Assembly (NCBI GenBank): GCA_015680685.1
Contig: MNCI01017481.1
Coordinates: forward strand, 200,242 to 264,241
Direction: 5' to 3'
Source: Gnetum montanum
Lineage: Eukaryota; Streptophyta; Gnetopsida; Gnetales; Gnetaceae
Length of the DNA: 64,000 nucleotides
The notes beneath the pieces were generated by a model. It searched no databases and had not been told where the DNA came from. It was given only the letters and a program-made list of their open reading frames with translations. The translations under genes and the position numbers were made by a program. Each line of letters begins with the position of its first letter. Position 1 is the first letter of the stretch. Shown piece by piece: positions 22,017 to 34,305 of this stretch.

Positions 22017-23549
22017 TGAAACACCACAAAATTCTGAGCCTAGTACGTTTCCAACAAGAATCGAGCTAAGTCATGACATTATCTGGCATGACTAAAGCTT
22101 GAGGGGCTCACAGACAGCTTCAAGTAGAGTCGGACTCAACAAAGAGCAGTTCCCTAGGTCCCACCGACGACCACGACAACATCTGTTATCAAAAATGGCA
22201 ACTTCGGAGCTCAAGATACTTAGTCATCACTAAGTATGCATTCTCAGCGTATACGCCTAGTGTATACGCCCAAGTTTGCATTCTTAGCGTATACGCCCAG
22301 CGTACACTCAGCATGTATGACTGGCATATACGCCTGGTATGCAATCCCCGAAGATGACATGGAAATAGCACTTCAGAGCAAGATTTGGTACAAGGCATCA
22401 ACTCACACGATTAGAGCAGTCATCAGGTGCCAAAATCATGCATTCTGGAGTTCATACGCTGAGTATGCAACATATACGCCCAGCGTATATGCCCAGCAGA
22501 TGCAGCATCTACGCCCAGCATATACGCCTAGTAGATACAGCGTATACGCCCAGCATGCATTCACAGTGTATACGCCCAGCATATATGCCTGGTATGTGTA
22601 AAGTGTACTCCCAGCCTGCACAACGCACACCAATCAAAACTCTCCAGAAACATGTCAAATCAAGGTCAACCAAGTTGAAGGTCTACAGGTAACATCTTCA
22701 TGGCATCCGAATTCAAATATAAAGGTTGAAGGACTTCTTTTATTTTGATCAAGTCTATACGCCGAGGTCATACGTCCAGTGTGTATACGCTATTGTACAA
22801 CAATATACGCTGGCGTGCAGCTGTATATGCTAGTGTGTAGTACGCTGTATACTTGTAAAATTTCATTCTTTCACACCCGGTCAACGTGCCACATGTCACC
22901 CGACCCGAGAATCCAACACTCCATAGCCAATCATCCCCTCTCGAAACCTGAGTCCCGTGTTTACACTTGTATAAAAACCTCAATTTGTCATTAGATAGGG
23001 GTTGGCAATTTTTTGAGCAAAAAACTAGAGAAAAACAAAGAACCAGAGACACTAAGAAACCAGATCAAAAAGCTTGTATGCTGGATCTTGACCCTACACG
23101 CTAAGCATACAGCTTTTACGTTGTGCCTACAGTTGAACCTAGCACACAGTCATCCCTGCATCCACCGGGGCTATTCGTCCACCTGGTGTCAAAGTCACAA
23201 CTGTGTTAGACCAATGCATTGTAACTCTCATTTCGCAATAATATTGCTACATTTCTTTGCTAAAATCTGTTACAGTTTTTCATTTATTGTTGCATGCTTA
23301 CTGTTTATGCTCTTGTACGTTTACGCTCCATTTTACATTCGTTACGCCATTTACATATAACCCAGCGTATAGTATATCGGTGTACGTTCGGGGAAATCCT
23401 TATCTGATCCGCGTGCGGACCACTCAAGGTACTCTACCTTCGTTAATTCCAGCTTACCCTCAAGTGAAGGTAGGGTCTTCTACGCGTGTCCTGAGATCTC
23501 CAGGTTTCTGTTTCATTCCAGCTAGAGATCGACGATTTCGGACGGTACA
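22017..23549 (+). repeat. E2 3' LTR
   Basis: This 1533 bp copy matches 4385-5891, with the motif cluster at 22233-22615, TATAAAAA at 22970 and the end GGACGGTACA. It is followed by the CATTC duplication. Confidence 0.95.
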
Positions 23550-23629
23550 CATTCAAACTTGCTGACATGGATTAAAATAAGTTTGCTAATCCTACAAATC
23601 ATTTGTACCTAAAATGGTACTATGTCTGA
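23550..23629 (+). pseudogene. pol: End of E1 pol after the E2 insertion
   Basis: The short C-terminal peptide (ANPTNHLYLK, then a stop) matches the end of E2 pol (ANPTNHLFLK). This confirms the insertion point and the duplication. Confidence 0.9.
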
Positions 23630-23644
23630 TAAACTTGAGGTATA

Positions 23645-23960
23645 GAAAAGTCCTGGCATCATGACTTAAAACTAATACCACAGACAAGTCCTGGCATCAT
23701 GACTTAAAACTGATACCATAGACAAGTCTTGGCATCATGACTTAAAACTAATACCATAGACAAGTCTTGGCATCATGACTTAACATTGATACCACAGACA
23801 AGTCCTAGCATCATGACTTAAAACTCATACCACAGACAAGTCCTGGCATCATGACTTAAAACTGATACCATAGACAAGTCTTGGCATTATGACTTAAAAC
23901 TGATACCATAGAACGGTCCTAGGGCCATGACTTAAAACTGGCACCATAGAATGTCCTGGA
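23645..23960 (+). repeat. 38 bp tandem array in E1 3' UTR
   Basis: About eight copies of a 38 bp unit carry TCCTGGCATCATGACTTAAA and CTGATACCA. It is related to, but distinct from, the 37 bp unit of E2. Confidence 0.92.
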
Positions 23961-25378
23961 GTCATGACAATAAACCAACACCACACAGCTCTATCTGGTA
24001 TGATGCTAAACTACCACATCTATCCACCATGATGTGAAACTAGCATCCAAAGCCCACTAAGACTATAAACTAGCTTTCCTCTTCATAGTCCGCTACAACT
24101 ATAAACTAGCAATGCACCATCTGCTACGACACTAAACTGGCATCATTCAAAGTGTTATGATGTGAAACTAACCCACAACAGTCTGCTAAGACTATAAACT
24201 AGTGACATCATCGATGACCAGGAAAAACATGAAAAGATGTGTTGCTACGATTGGCTGTTCATGTTCATGTTCCGCAAAGACTTACTGCATAATTTGTCTC
24301 ATGGATCCTAATGAAGCTGATGTTGTTCATGATTCTATCTGCTTTGAAATTGCACACGGTGGCTCCATCTCCTTGTTTAAAGTGCTTAGTTAACCAATTC
24401 ATTTGTATTTTTTTCTTGTCTTTTTGGAGTTATGTTTGCAGGATGACACGCCTGAGGCATTCGTACATAGATGCACTTCATCATGACAACAAGGTATCAC
24501 ATACTTCTTGATGCACATGACTAGGTTAATCAATCCGTTCATAAGTACATTCTCGATTCCCGATACATTCACTATTCCCCATCATGTCCCTTTATCCTAT
24601 TCAATTACATCCCCTAGATACATTGTCCCCTACTCACCTCAAAACCCTTGATACACTATTGCACACTATGACTCTCTAAGTAGTTGCAATGCAAAACATA
24701 ATATACAATGCATGATATAAAATGCAAACACTCGAACACGAGCACAGCACTGAAAGAAAGCTCTTTCAAAAAGACCAAAAATAATAAAAGAAAAGAAAAC
24801 AACAAAAAGAAAACAAAAGCAAAAGAAAAGAAGAAGAAATAAAAAGATAAATAACAAAAAGCTCAAAGAGAAAAATGCATGGAAAAGGTCTTCATGACCC
24901 CATTGATATCATTGGCTATTCTCATACAAGCCCTAGGCAAGAAGGTAATTGTCTTGGAAAATAGTTACACTCATGGCTCAAAGAGATCATGTTGCACATC
25001 ATCGCGTTGTTTACAATGGGCTCCTATAAACACTCTACAAGAGTTCTGTTTCTCCAAAGAATGTACTTCCTATGTCTTGGTTCCAAGTCTGCTGAAAACC
25101 AGCTATTGACAAGGACCAAAGATATGGCTTGTTCACATGAGAGTATTCCTCTCCCACAATTCTAGCAGCAATCATAACCCTTGATCAACTCCTGGATTTC
25201 CTTGGTTACAACCAATTCCCTTGCATCTTGAACCACATTCCCTCAATCCCATGTACTTTTGAAAATGGTGCGATGACATCTAGCCAAGGGTCGATGGTTA
25301 ATGCTTGATGTTTAGTTTTTCATGGTGTTTTTTACTTCTTTGTTGATGCCTCTCAGGTGGATTCCTCTAGACGTCAAT
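23961..25378 (+). other. E1 3' UTR, unique part
   Basis: Diverged copies of CTAAACTGGCA-like units continue to about 24210, followed by AT-rich sequence. The only conserved block is 24442-24493. No gene is visible. Confidence 0.6.
24442..24493 (+). other. Conserved 52 bp exon-like block in E1 3' UTR
   Basis: TTTGCAG|GATGACAC at the left and AACAAG|GTATC at the right match the E2 block in position and exact length. Confidence 0.45.
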
Positions 25379-25391
25379 AAAGAGGGGCCAA
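25379..25391 (+). promoter_or_regulatory. Polypurine tract of E1
   Basis: AAAGAGGGGCCAA directly precedes the TGAAACACC start of the 3' LTR. Confidence 0.85.
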
Positions 25392-26809
25392 TGAAACACC
25401 ACTAATTTTGGCCTAACACTTTGAAATGAAAATGACTAAAGCCCTTTTGAAGTTTCAGGAGGCAAAATTTGGCTAAGGCATGGAGCTCACACCCAGCCTG
25501 CCCAAGGCAGCTTGCTCACCCTCAGCATGGGCAACTCCAAATAGCTTAGATGTTAGAGATTTTAGATTTCAGCTCAAAATTGCAAGTTTTTAGAAGTTTT
25601 TGAGGTCACGCTGCAGGTCATGTTGTGGTCACGCTACAGTGTGAGTCCAGCATGACCTACCATAAATAGCTCAAGACAAGTCACTTTCAACCTTAGTTTC
25701 TAACTCTCAAGATCAACCATATCCAGACAGTTTTTGCACTTAGGAATCAAGCTTTAGAGTTCAAAATTTGGTGAAAACTTGCAAGTTTTTGCTCACTCAC
25801 ACTAAGGTCACGCTGCAGCGTGAGTGCAATGTGAGTGCAGCATACACACGCTGAAGAGATGCTAAGACATGCTACAATAAAATCAACTCATGCTGGAGGT
25901 CCTGCTCAGGCAGAGACACCTCAAACAGCCACGGACTCGACACCCTACAACATTCAAGTTGTAGATCCAGAAGTTTCAACGAAGCCACAACAAATTTCTC
26001 TTGTTGTACATTATCATTTCATTGTAAATCTTTATTTTTGGGCTTGTTAGGCCCTCACGGTTCAAATTGTATGTGCTTCCATGGGCTTGAGTAAGCCACA
26101 CGTTGTAAGATACGATGAACCTAGTCAAGAACGTAGCTTTCCCACACATGACCAACTCACACACAACTATCCATCGAACACGTGTCACTTGATCCATTTT
26201 CCTCTCAACTCTCAGCCATTGATTCCATTCATGAATTCTGCACCCAAGCCCAGCCAAACCCTATAAATACCCTATCAATTCACATAAACAGGGTTGGAAA
26301 TTTTGAAAGTTGAAGGCTTAGGAAACTCAAACCAGAAATCCTTGGGCGCTTAGTACACTTAACTCCTGGCATCCAAGAACTTCTGACACACATCACATCA
26401 CATCACCCTGAGGCTTAGTGCTTGACCTACCATCCACATGTGCAGCTATGCTTTGACTAGTGCACATCTTTTCCAAGTAATACAATATAGTTCATTTTTC
26501 CAGCCATTATTTCTGTTTACTCTATTTTACATTCAGTTTACATTTTGTTTATGATACCTGCATACGTTATGTTTACATTTCATGCACATGATTTTTTTAA
26601 GACATCAGTTACGATGACCCCAGTGCAAGCCATAGTTTACGCTTAGGGAAGTCCTTGCTTGATTTGTGTGCAAATCATCCAAGGCACTCTACCTTCGTTC
26701 CCTTTTCTAGCTTGCCCTCAAGCAAAGGTAGGGTCAGCTGTGTCTGCCCGACGATCTTTTGGTGTTTGTTTTTCCTTCTAGCATTACACCAATGATTTAG
26801 GTCAGTACA
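25392..26809 (+). repeat. E1 3' LTR
   Basis: This LTR of about 1418 bp runs from TGAAACACCAC to GGTCAGTACA, with TATAAATA at 26262. Its U3 contains CACGCTGCAGCGTG palindromic motifs in place of the TATACGC motifs of E2. The mate lies outside the window; the expected target duplication is ATCAT (26810-26814). Confidence 0.88.
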
Positions 26810-27820
26810 ATCATCCCACTTTATAGGTACTAATTCAAAAGGTAAATTCTTCTCCATGGCTCAAACATTAGATTTATCATCAATCACTCTTATATCTACC
26901 TTGGCTATAAGACTCACCTCTCTCTCATAAGATAGTCTCAACTTGGTAAAAAATCTTCTTTTCCTTGCCACAAGTTATATAGAACAATTACATAAAGAAC
27001 AAGTATCATACCATCTAATGATGCCCTTTATCATTCTTGAAGAAGGCCCTTGATCTTTACCACTTCTTTGGTCTTGATCTTTCACCTTCCATAACTTATG
27101 AGGTAGGAACCCCCTTAATCAACAACATATACCATCTTAGACTATGAAGATCTCTTAGTTCCTTTAATAAAGCTTTTTCTTTTCTCTTCTAAAACTTTTG
27201 AGTATTAAGCACTCCCTTATTTAATAAGAGATATTTGAGAACTTCTTTTCTCATTGATCTCTACTTCACTAGACCTTTTATCTTCCTCCTTGAATACCCT
27301 AGGAAATTTCTCCTTCAAGTCTAGTACACCTGTAGGATTCCTCATCTTTAGATTTGGCCTTGTATCTCTTCTCCTTTTCCTTGGAAGTTTGTTTACTCCT
27401 ATTTCTAAATCAACTTAGTTTCTTCTTAGCCTTGATTGCCAAATCATAAGTCTCAACAAGAGTTTGTGACTCTTAACAAGACAACTCCTACTAGTATGTC
27501 ATTTTGAGATATCATAAAAACATTAAAGCTTGCTCATATTCTTTGTAGTTTACTTTTATTTGATGGAATAGATCATAAAATTGGATGTAAAATTACTTGA
27601 CATCCTTATCTTCTTATCTTAGAAATTTCAACTTCATAATGATCTCTTGTCTCTAAAGAGACTATTCAAACTTTCTTTTTAACCAATATGTCATCAAATC
27701 CCAATCATTGATAGGTTGACCATTACATCTTTCATAATCTTAGGACTTCTTTTCACACCAAGTAGAAGCCATACCTTCTAATCCAAATTCAGCAATAAGC
27801 ATGCATAAGTTATTTGATAT
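26810..27820 (-). pseudogene. E0: eroded gag remnant, second part
   Basis: On the minus strand a broken frame reads IAEFGLEGMASTWCEKKS, then PINDWDLMTYWLKRKFE. This is the layout of a retrotransposon gag core (a G-x-A-x-x-W region, then a W-x-x-M/L-x-x-x-L-x-x-x-F region). Lys-rich sequence follows. Stops are frequent. E3 interrupts it at 27820, and upstream code resumes at 36994. Confidence 0.45.
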
Positions 27821-28735
27821 TGATGAGAGTGGTTACTCTAATAATTAGAGTGGTTATTATTAGGGTAGTTAATCTAATTATTAGAGTGGTTATTATTAGA
27901 GCAGTTACTCTAATTATTAGAGTGGTTATTATTAGAGGGGCAATTTCTCTAAAATTAGAGTGACAGTTTTTGTAATTATTAGAGTAGTTGCTCCCAAGCC
28001 TATAAATATAGTGCCCAGGCACACAATAAATGGGAGTCAAAAAAAGAAGAAGAAGAATTTAGAAGAGGAAGTCTTTTAGAAGTCAAGTAGCATAACTCTA
28101 GCCAAGTGCCCATAGCAAGAGGTCTAAGTGTGGATGAATCTTTATTCGAGCATTATGTACCTGAGCACACCTTGTGTACGCCAATAAAGACGAGCTCTTG
28201 GATTCATCCTTGCAACACTTGAGATTTGTTTTCTTACTCATTTCCTTTATTTTATTTTCTTCTACATTTATTTTATTTTATTTTATGCACTTTACATTTA
28301 TGTTATTAGCACACATAGTACGATCACTTCGAGCATGCGTATAACACTTGGTAACCCAGTAACGATTAGTGTTTAGTAATCCTAGTAGTGTTGCATTGGT
28401 TTAGGATGTGTACGGAAAGTGAGAATGGATACTAGTCTTAGGATTAGTTTAAAGCCTAGTTAATTAGTATTTAAGTTAAATTAGTCACTTAGTTATCTCC
28501 CTCTTTCCCTATTAGCACAGGACATAAAAAGATAAAAGTTATAAAAATCATGTACCTCAAGCTTACTTAACCATACAACCGTGACAATACAAGTAAGTTT
28601 GGGAAGACAATGATCAACCAACCCATCCTTGTTCCATTATGGCACATAAGCACTTAGTCCTTGGAGTTCGATAGGATCGCACGTGAAATGCTCGCATTTG
28701 TATGGTTAAGTGTAGGGGTACCTCACTGCTCATCA
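27821..28735 (+). repeat. E3 5' LTR
   Basis: 915 bp. U3 consists of AT-rich tandem units (TTAGAGTGGTTATTATTAG, about 44 bp). TATAAATA lies near 28001 and AATAAA near 28183. The U5 end is shared with E4-E6. Confidence 0.93.
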
Positions 28736-28736
28736 T

Positions 28737-28754
28737 TGGCACTATTGTCGGGGA
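28737..28754 (+). promoter_or_regulatory. E3 primer binding site (diverged tRNA-Asp type)
   Basis: TGGCACTATTGTCGGGGA corresponds to TGGCGCCGTTGCCGGGGA in E6, with four C-to-T or G-to-A type changes. Confidence 0.8.
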
Positions 28755-28851
28755 CTTGGTTGTTTGTGCACTATGTAGAACATAGGAAATCATCCATATC
28801 GTTGGGACGTTAGAACAAATCCTTAGGGTTGATCAAAGGAAAGATAAGACA

Positions 28852-31800
28852 ATGGTAAATCGCACACCAAACAAGACGAAAATATCTTCTTCTTTGCACA
28901 AGAGCACTTCACTACCTAGGACTAACACAAGAGACAGTCGACAGCATCATACACGTAACCAAGATCTGCCAGTTCCTCAACAATTTCAGGTAGTATATAC
29001 TCATCATGATGAGTATGTACCTGATTTCACCTTTATCCTCCACCAAGATGAACAACTACGTTGGAGAGACTTGGAGGGTAATAGAGTGTTGCCTCCAGAC
29101 CGATCAATCCCCAACATGCCCCTTCATGCTCTCACATGAATAGGCATGCTACTTTTATACGCGGAATACATTGCATGCGATCATGACACAAGGGACTATC
29201 ATCCCACAAAATTTCAACATCAATGGGACTTGCGACAAGACAGTTACCATGCATCCTTGAAGGGTAAATGGCCCCATAACACCCCACATGTTTTAAGTGA
29301 AATTGGGAATGGTGAACTGGTTTCAACAGGATCCCCACCAAATGGTGTTCCCCCTCCTAACGATGGTCAAGAGGTGGTGTATCAGAACCTCCACTCTGCA
29401 GTTCACAACCCTAGTTCTAATCCCCACGAACATGAAGTGCTCAACGAGGGAACACAAATACACGATAAGGGCGAATGTTCTGATAGTAATCACGATCAAG
29501 GCCAAGACCACTGAAGAGAAGGTAGAAAACACCATCATGATGATGGTTCTCCTTCTTCTTCACCTTTATCGTCACATTCACCCTCTCCTTCAGTGTTGGG
29601 ACACAGTCATAAGGAAACTAACCATGAGGATAAAGGAAGACAGAGTGTAAAACATCGATGAGATAGTCGAGAACGAGGACAATGGCACTCTAGGGAATCA
29701 CAACATAGAAGAAGGGAGATTAGGGAACCACATAAACATCATAGACACTATGAACAAGATGACCACGAAGAACCCCTACTTGCAACCAGAAGCATGTTAG
29801 ATATCATGGAGGCCGTAAGAGTTCCAACAAGGCACCAAAAGTACAGTAGGATCAAGCAGTTAGACATGAACAATATCCCATGATTTGAATGGGGATATAA
29901 CATTGATCCTCAAAACCACTTACAAGCATTCCACGATGTGTGTGCCTTCCAGAACATCAAGAACAAATGGCAAAAACTGAAGTTGTTCCCAAGGACACTA
30001 GTGAAAGAAGCAGAAAGCTGGTACCACTCCTTAGAACTAGAATCCATTCAAAGGTGGAGTACAATGTTAGAATTGTTTACTAATAAGTATCAAACATACT
30101 CCTGAGTGTCTAACCTATGAAAAAAATCCAAGGATGAAAGCAAGGAAATCATGAACGCTTGGATGTTGCCATGGGCCGCTATTACGCATTGTTACATCGT
30201 TGTCCTGGCCATGGTTATTCGTAGCGGGATCAACTATGCCATCTTGTGGATGGACTTAGGCATGAAACAAGGAGAATCCTTGGAATGTATGCCCAAGGGA
30301 GATTATTAGACCTTAGGTCTCATCAGGTTCATAGATTTCTAGAGCAAGTAGCTAAGGAAGAAGGGAAGCTACATAAGAGAGAAAGTGTAGAAGAATATAA
30401 TCGAGATCCTTCCCTTCGAAAAAGGGGAGTGAGATTCTGTGAAGAGGAGGAAGAGTCACCACTCGAAGAGATGGTGAATAGGAAAACTTTTCTGCCCCAA
30501 AAATTAACAACAGAAGTGTCGGAAAAGGTAGACCAAATATGGGACTCCCTAGATAGTATATTTGAAATTGTTCTTAAAATCGTAGAGGAGTCTAGGGAAC
30601 AAGGTAGTGACTATAACAAAAGGAAAAAGAGAGAAGTGGAAAATGCACATAATAAAAGTAAGGGCAAAATGGCCATCACCGAAGAGGTTGTGGATTCAGA
30701 AATGGATAGTGACAGTGGATGTGAGATATGCCAGTACAACCATCCTAAGGGATATTGCCCAATGATCTCACATTTACAAGAGTCTAGGGTGTATGCACTC
30801 AACCCACGACTTAAAAAATGGCAAGCATCCCTATGGTTACCTTGTTCCCAAGGTAACCCAAGGAAATTCCACCAACCTTCAACATATAATCTAAGTGGAA
30901 CTCCACCAAAACCAATTGAGCAACACCAACAGTGGCAATACCCACAATCATGGGGGATGCCACCACCAAGACAATAATACCCCTACCGGCTACTGCATCC
31001 ATATGGCTACTACGTGTACTAGCCAACCTCTCCATGTGACTCTGTTGGTCATGTGACACCACAACATCACTATCAAACTTAGGATTATTATAGGACTCCT
31101 TCTCCTAGGGGAGATAAGCCAAAAACATACCACCCTCCAAATCCATCCGCAACTCTCACACCGATAGCTCCATTACCACCTGCTCCAGTGATGCAAGGGG
31201 AACTCCCCACTCAACCACAGCAACACAATGCTATGAGGGTTGTGAATCTTCAATCCACTACTAGTTCTGACAACCGTATGAAGAGAAGACCTTTCTTTAG
31301 AACCAACAGTCCAACCAAGCCCTCACAACCACAAGAGGTTGAACCTCTGAATGCCTCCACATCAATTAAGGCTTCAAGGCTTCCTTCAAACCAAAAACTG
31401 AGCTCAATGCATATGGTTATGTTAACACATGTTGTTACTAACTAGATTAAGATGGGCCACCTTCCTAGGAAATTCTTTGATCCTGGAAGCCCTGTAATCT
31501 ATCTCCAAGTCACTGGGAATGAACCATGTAAAGCTCTCCTGAACTCAGGTTCCAGAGTCAACTTAATATCACAAGAGATGTACAAAGCCTGGAACCTACC
31601 TCCATTAAGGAAGAGTAATATTTAACTAGAGCTAGCCAACCGGTCCATCATTGTCCCCTTGGGACTGGTGGAGGACATCATTACCACTATGTGTGGGTGG
31701 TCGTATCTAGCTGATTTCCTAGTAATACATGTGAACAACGGTAAAGGGGACTTCCCAATAATAATGGGAAGAGCACGACTAAGTACTATAGATGCACACC

Positions 31801-32267
31801 TAGGAATCCACAATCTTTCCCTGGAAATATCCAAGAAGAACACTTTTGGAAAGATCAAGAAGAAGAAAGTTCCATGCATCGCATACAGTGACACAAGGTG
31901 CAATTGCATGCAGAGATCATGGGTTATGCAAAGTTTAGCATTGTCTACATGCAATCAGTGTGCGCAAGACATTAATATACAAAAGTGCCTATATGCAGCA
32001 GCCACATGATAAGAAGACACCCAATGGCTGATGGCTGATCAAGAGAGCAACTCACTAACGTGCATGGAACTAATTGAGGGGATAACTAGTGCTTACATTG
32101 AAAGCATAGATGCACTACAGCAAGTTCGTTGCCAACTTCCAAGCCTTAACCTTGAAAACATCAACTGGGAGAAGTTGGAAATTCTTGAGAGATTTAAACA
32201 AGAGCCCCTAGATTTGAAACCATTGCCCACTAGTCTGGAGTATATGACCCTTGAAATGGAAAACTGA
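28852..32267 (+). pseudogene. gag-pro: E3 gag-protease
   Basis: This is collinear with the intact E6 protein. It shows YVPDFTFILHQDEQLRWRD (about 29010), an Arg/His/Ser-rich linker, the gag core (about 29880-30320), a CEICQYNHPKGYC zinc knuckle (about 30722), a Pro/Gln-rich linker and protease (about 31480-31830, LLNSGSRVNLISQ; the catalytic Asp is Asn). Several stops and at least one frameshift are present (the core moves frame before 30246). Confidence 0.88.
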
Positions 32268-32330
32268 TAATCATCAACGCAAGACTTATTCCCAAACAAA
32301 AATAAAGACTGCTAAAAGTGATAAACAAGT

Positions 32331-33330
32331 GGTCAAAATCCTTTTTGTGGTCATACCCCGAGTTAACTGGAATAGATCTTAGGATATGCCAGCATAGGAT
32401 TTACACTAACCTCTCCATGAAACCTCGAAAAAAATTGCAAAGGTGATTAAACCCAAAATTGAAGCAAATAGTAAAAGAAGAAATAGAACATCCTCTTAAG
32501 GCTGGGTTCATATATCCCATTGCTGATAGTGAATGGGTTAGCCCTTTGGTGATCATGCCTAAAAAGGGAGGTAAATGGAGGGTGTGTATAGATTTTAGGA
32601 TGCTGAACATGGCAACATTTAAGGACCACTTTCCATTTCCATTCATTGACCAAGTCTTAGACACCATAGTGGGGCATCGCTATTATATTTTTCTGGATGG
32701 CTATAGTAGATACAACCAAATATGGATAGCCCCAGAAGATCAAGCCAAGACAACATTCACCAGTCCTTAGGGAATGTTTGCATATAAACAAATGTCATTT
32801 GGCTTGTGCAATGCTCCTACCATGTTTCAATGCTTGGTTCTAAGCATATTCCAATAGTAGATAGGAAATAGAGCGGAAGTCTTTATGGACAACTTCTCCA
32901 CTTATGGAACAAGATTTGATCAAGCCTTGGACCAATTAGAACAAGTGCTGAAAAGATGCATAGAAACCAAGTTAAGGCTCATTTGGCAGAAAATCCATTT
33001 GATGGTCTAAGAAGGCATAGTACTTGGACATAAGATTTCACATTCAGGAATAGAGGTAGACCCAGATAAAGTTAGGGTCATCCAAGGAGTCACTCGTCAA
33101 CCGAAAACTATCAAAGACATTTAGTCATTCCTTGGACACACTAGCTACTATAGGAGATTCATTGAGAACTTCTCCAAGATTTCCAAGCCATTGGTAGAGC
33201 TAACAAAGAAGGATACACCATTCGAATGGACCAGGGAATGTAAATGAGCATTCCAAACTCTGAAACAAAAGCTTGTAGAAACTCCCATTCTACAAGCCCC
33301 TAACTGGTCCAGACTATTCCACATAATGAC
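32331..33330 (+). pseudogene. E3 reverse transcriptase
   Basis: Athila-type RT blocks are visible: SEWVSPLVIMPKKGGKWRVC, FPFIDQVLD and MSFGLCNAPTMFQ. VFMDNFSTYG stands where the family has FMDDF, so one catalytic Asp is lost. A GIEVDPDKVRVI connection block follows. Stops lie at 32768, 32855, 33008, 33121 and 33245. The frame passes straight into the integrase region without RNase H. Confidence 0.88.
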
Positions 33331-34305
33331 TCCAACATTATTTCGAAACGCCCATCAATTTTTCCAATCTTTTGAGCACTATCAACATGATGGGGGAATG
33401 ACTGCTAGAATGGAGGATCCACAACAATGGATTCAATGTTTAGAACCCTTCGACATTTGGGGAATAGACTTTATGGGGCCCATTACACCAATGTCCAATG
33501 GAAAAGCTTACATCATTGTTGTCGTAGACTATCTAATGAAATGGGCTGAAGTAGCTACTATTACAGACTGCACATCATCTATAGCTACATAATTTGTGCA
33601 AAAACAAATCATAAGTAGGTTTGGTGTGCCACGTGCACTTATCTCAGATAATGGAACATACTTCACAAGTGTAACTTTTCAGAAGTTAATGCAACGCTTA
33701 TGGGTTGAACATAAATTGACTACACCTTGTCACCCCCAAGCTAATGGACAAGCCGAGGTCACTAATAGGGAGATCACTAAAATATTGACAAGGACAATTA
33801 GCAAGTATAGGTGAGATTGGAGCACTAAACTAAATGATGCTCTTTGGGCATACCACTCCACTTGGAAACTCCCTATGGGCTACTCTCCCTATGAGTTAGT
33901 GTACGGAAAACTTCCAAAGCTTTTGATTCAAACCAAGCTTTGTACACTATCCATGGCTTGTAACCTCCACCTTGACCTTAATCTAGCACAAAAACAAAGG
34001 TTAGCAACTTTAAACATGCTAGATGAAAATAGATTAGCTACCCTATCGTCAAATGAGTTGCACAAGGCATATAACAAACAAAGTCATGACTTGAAAATTT
34101 GAAAGGTTAAGTATCAACTAGGAGATAAGGTCCTCTACTGGAACCCCACACATGTGCCACAATGCATAAAATTTCAAACACTATGGGAAGGACCTTACAT
34201 TATTCATACAACCTTTCCATCAGGGGCCATGACCATATAAAAACCTGAGATCCCTGATAAGAGATTACTAGTCAATGTGCAACAAACCAAACCCTTCCAT
34301 GAACT
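33331..34305 (+). pseudogene. E3 integrase
   Basis: The core has FDIWGIDFMGPITPM (first Asp, about 33450), ISDNGTYFTS (second Asp, about 33640) and ANGQAEVTNREITK (Glu, about 33750), so all three catalytic residues remain. The zinc-finger half is truncated by the same deletion that removed RNase H. Three internal stops are present. Confidence 0.88.

Larger units (their letters stand above)
4385..23549 (+). mobile_element. E2: complete 19.2 kb Tat/Ogre-type element nested in E1
   Basis: Two LTRs (4385-5891 and 22017-23549), both starting TGAAACA and ending GGACGGTACA, bound an internal region. Its order is a 46 bp tandem leader array, gag-protease (6827-11048), a spacer with an antisense spliced gene (11668-16159), pol with two RNase H domains (17047-20425), and a 3' UTR with 37 bp repeats and a polypurine tract. 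The target duplication is CATTC. The dual RNase H and the long spacer between protease and RT fit Tat/Ogre, where an intron at that place is known in Ogre. By eye the first 250 bp of the LTRs differ by about 8 percent, so the insertion is old. It is defective, with stops throughout and a lost integrase Glu. Confidence 0.95.
23550..26809 (+). mobile_element. E1, right part (pol end, 3' UTR, 3' LTR)
   Basis: After the second CATTC the E1 pol frame resumes and ends at 23629. The 3' UTR has a 38 bp array, a conserved 52 bp block and a polypurine tract; the 3' LTR is 25392-26809. Confidence 0.93.
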
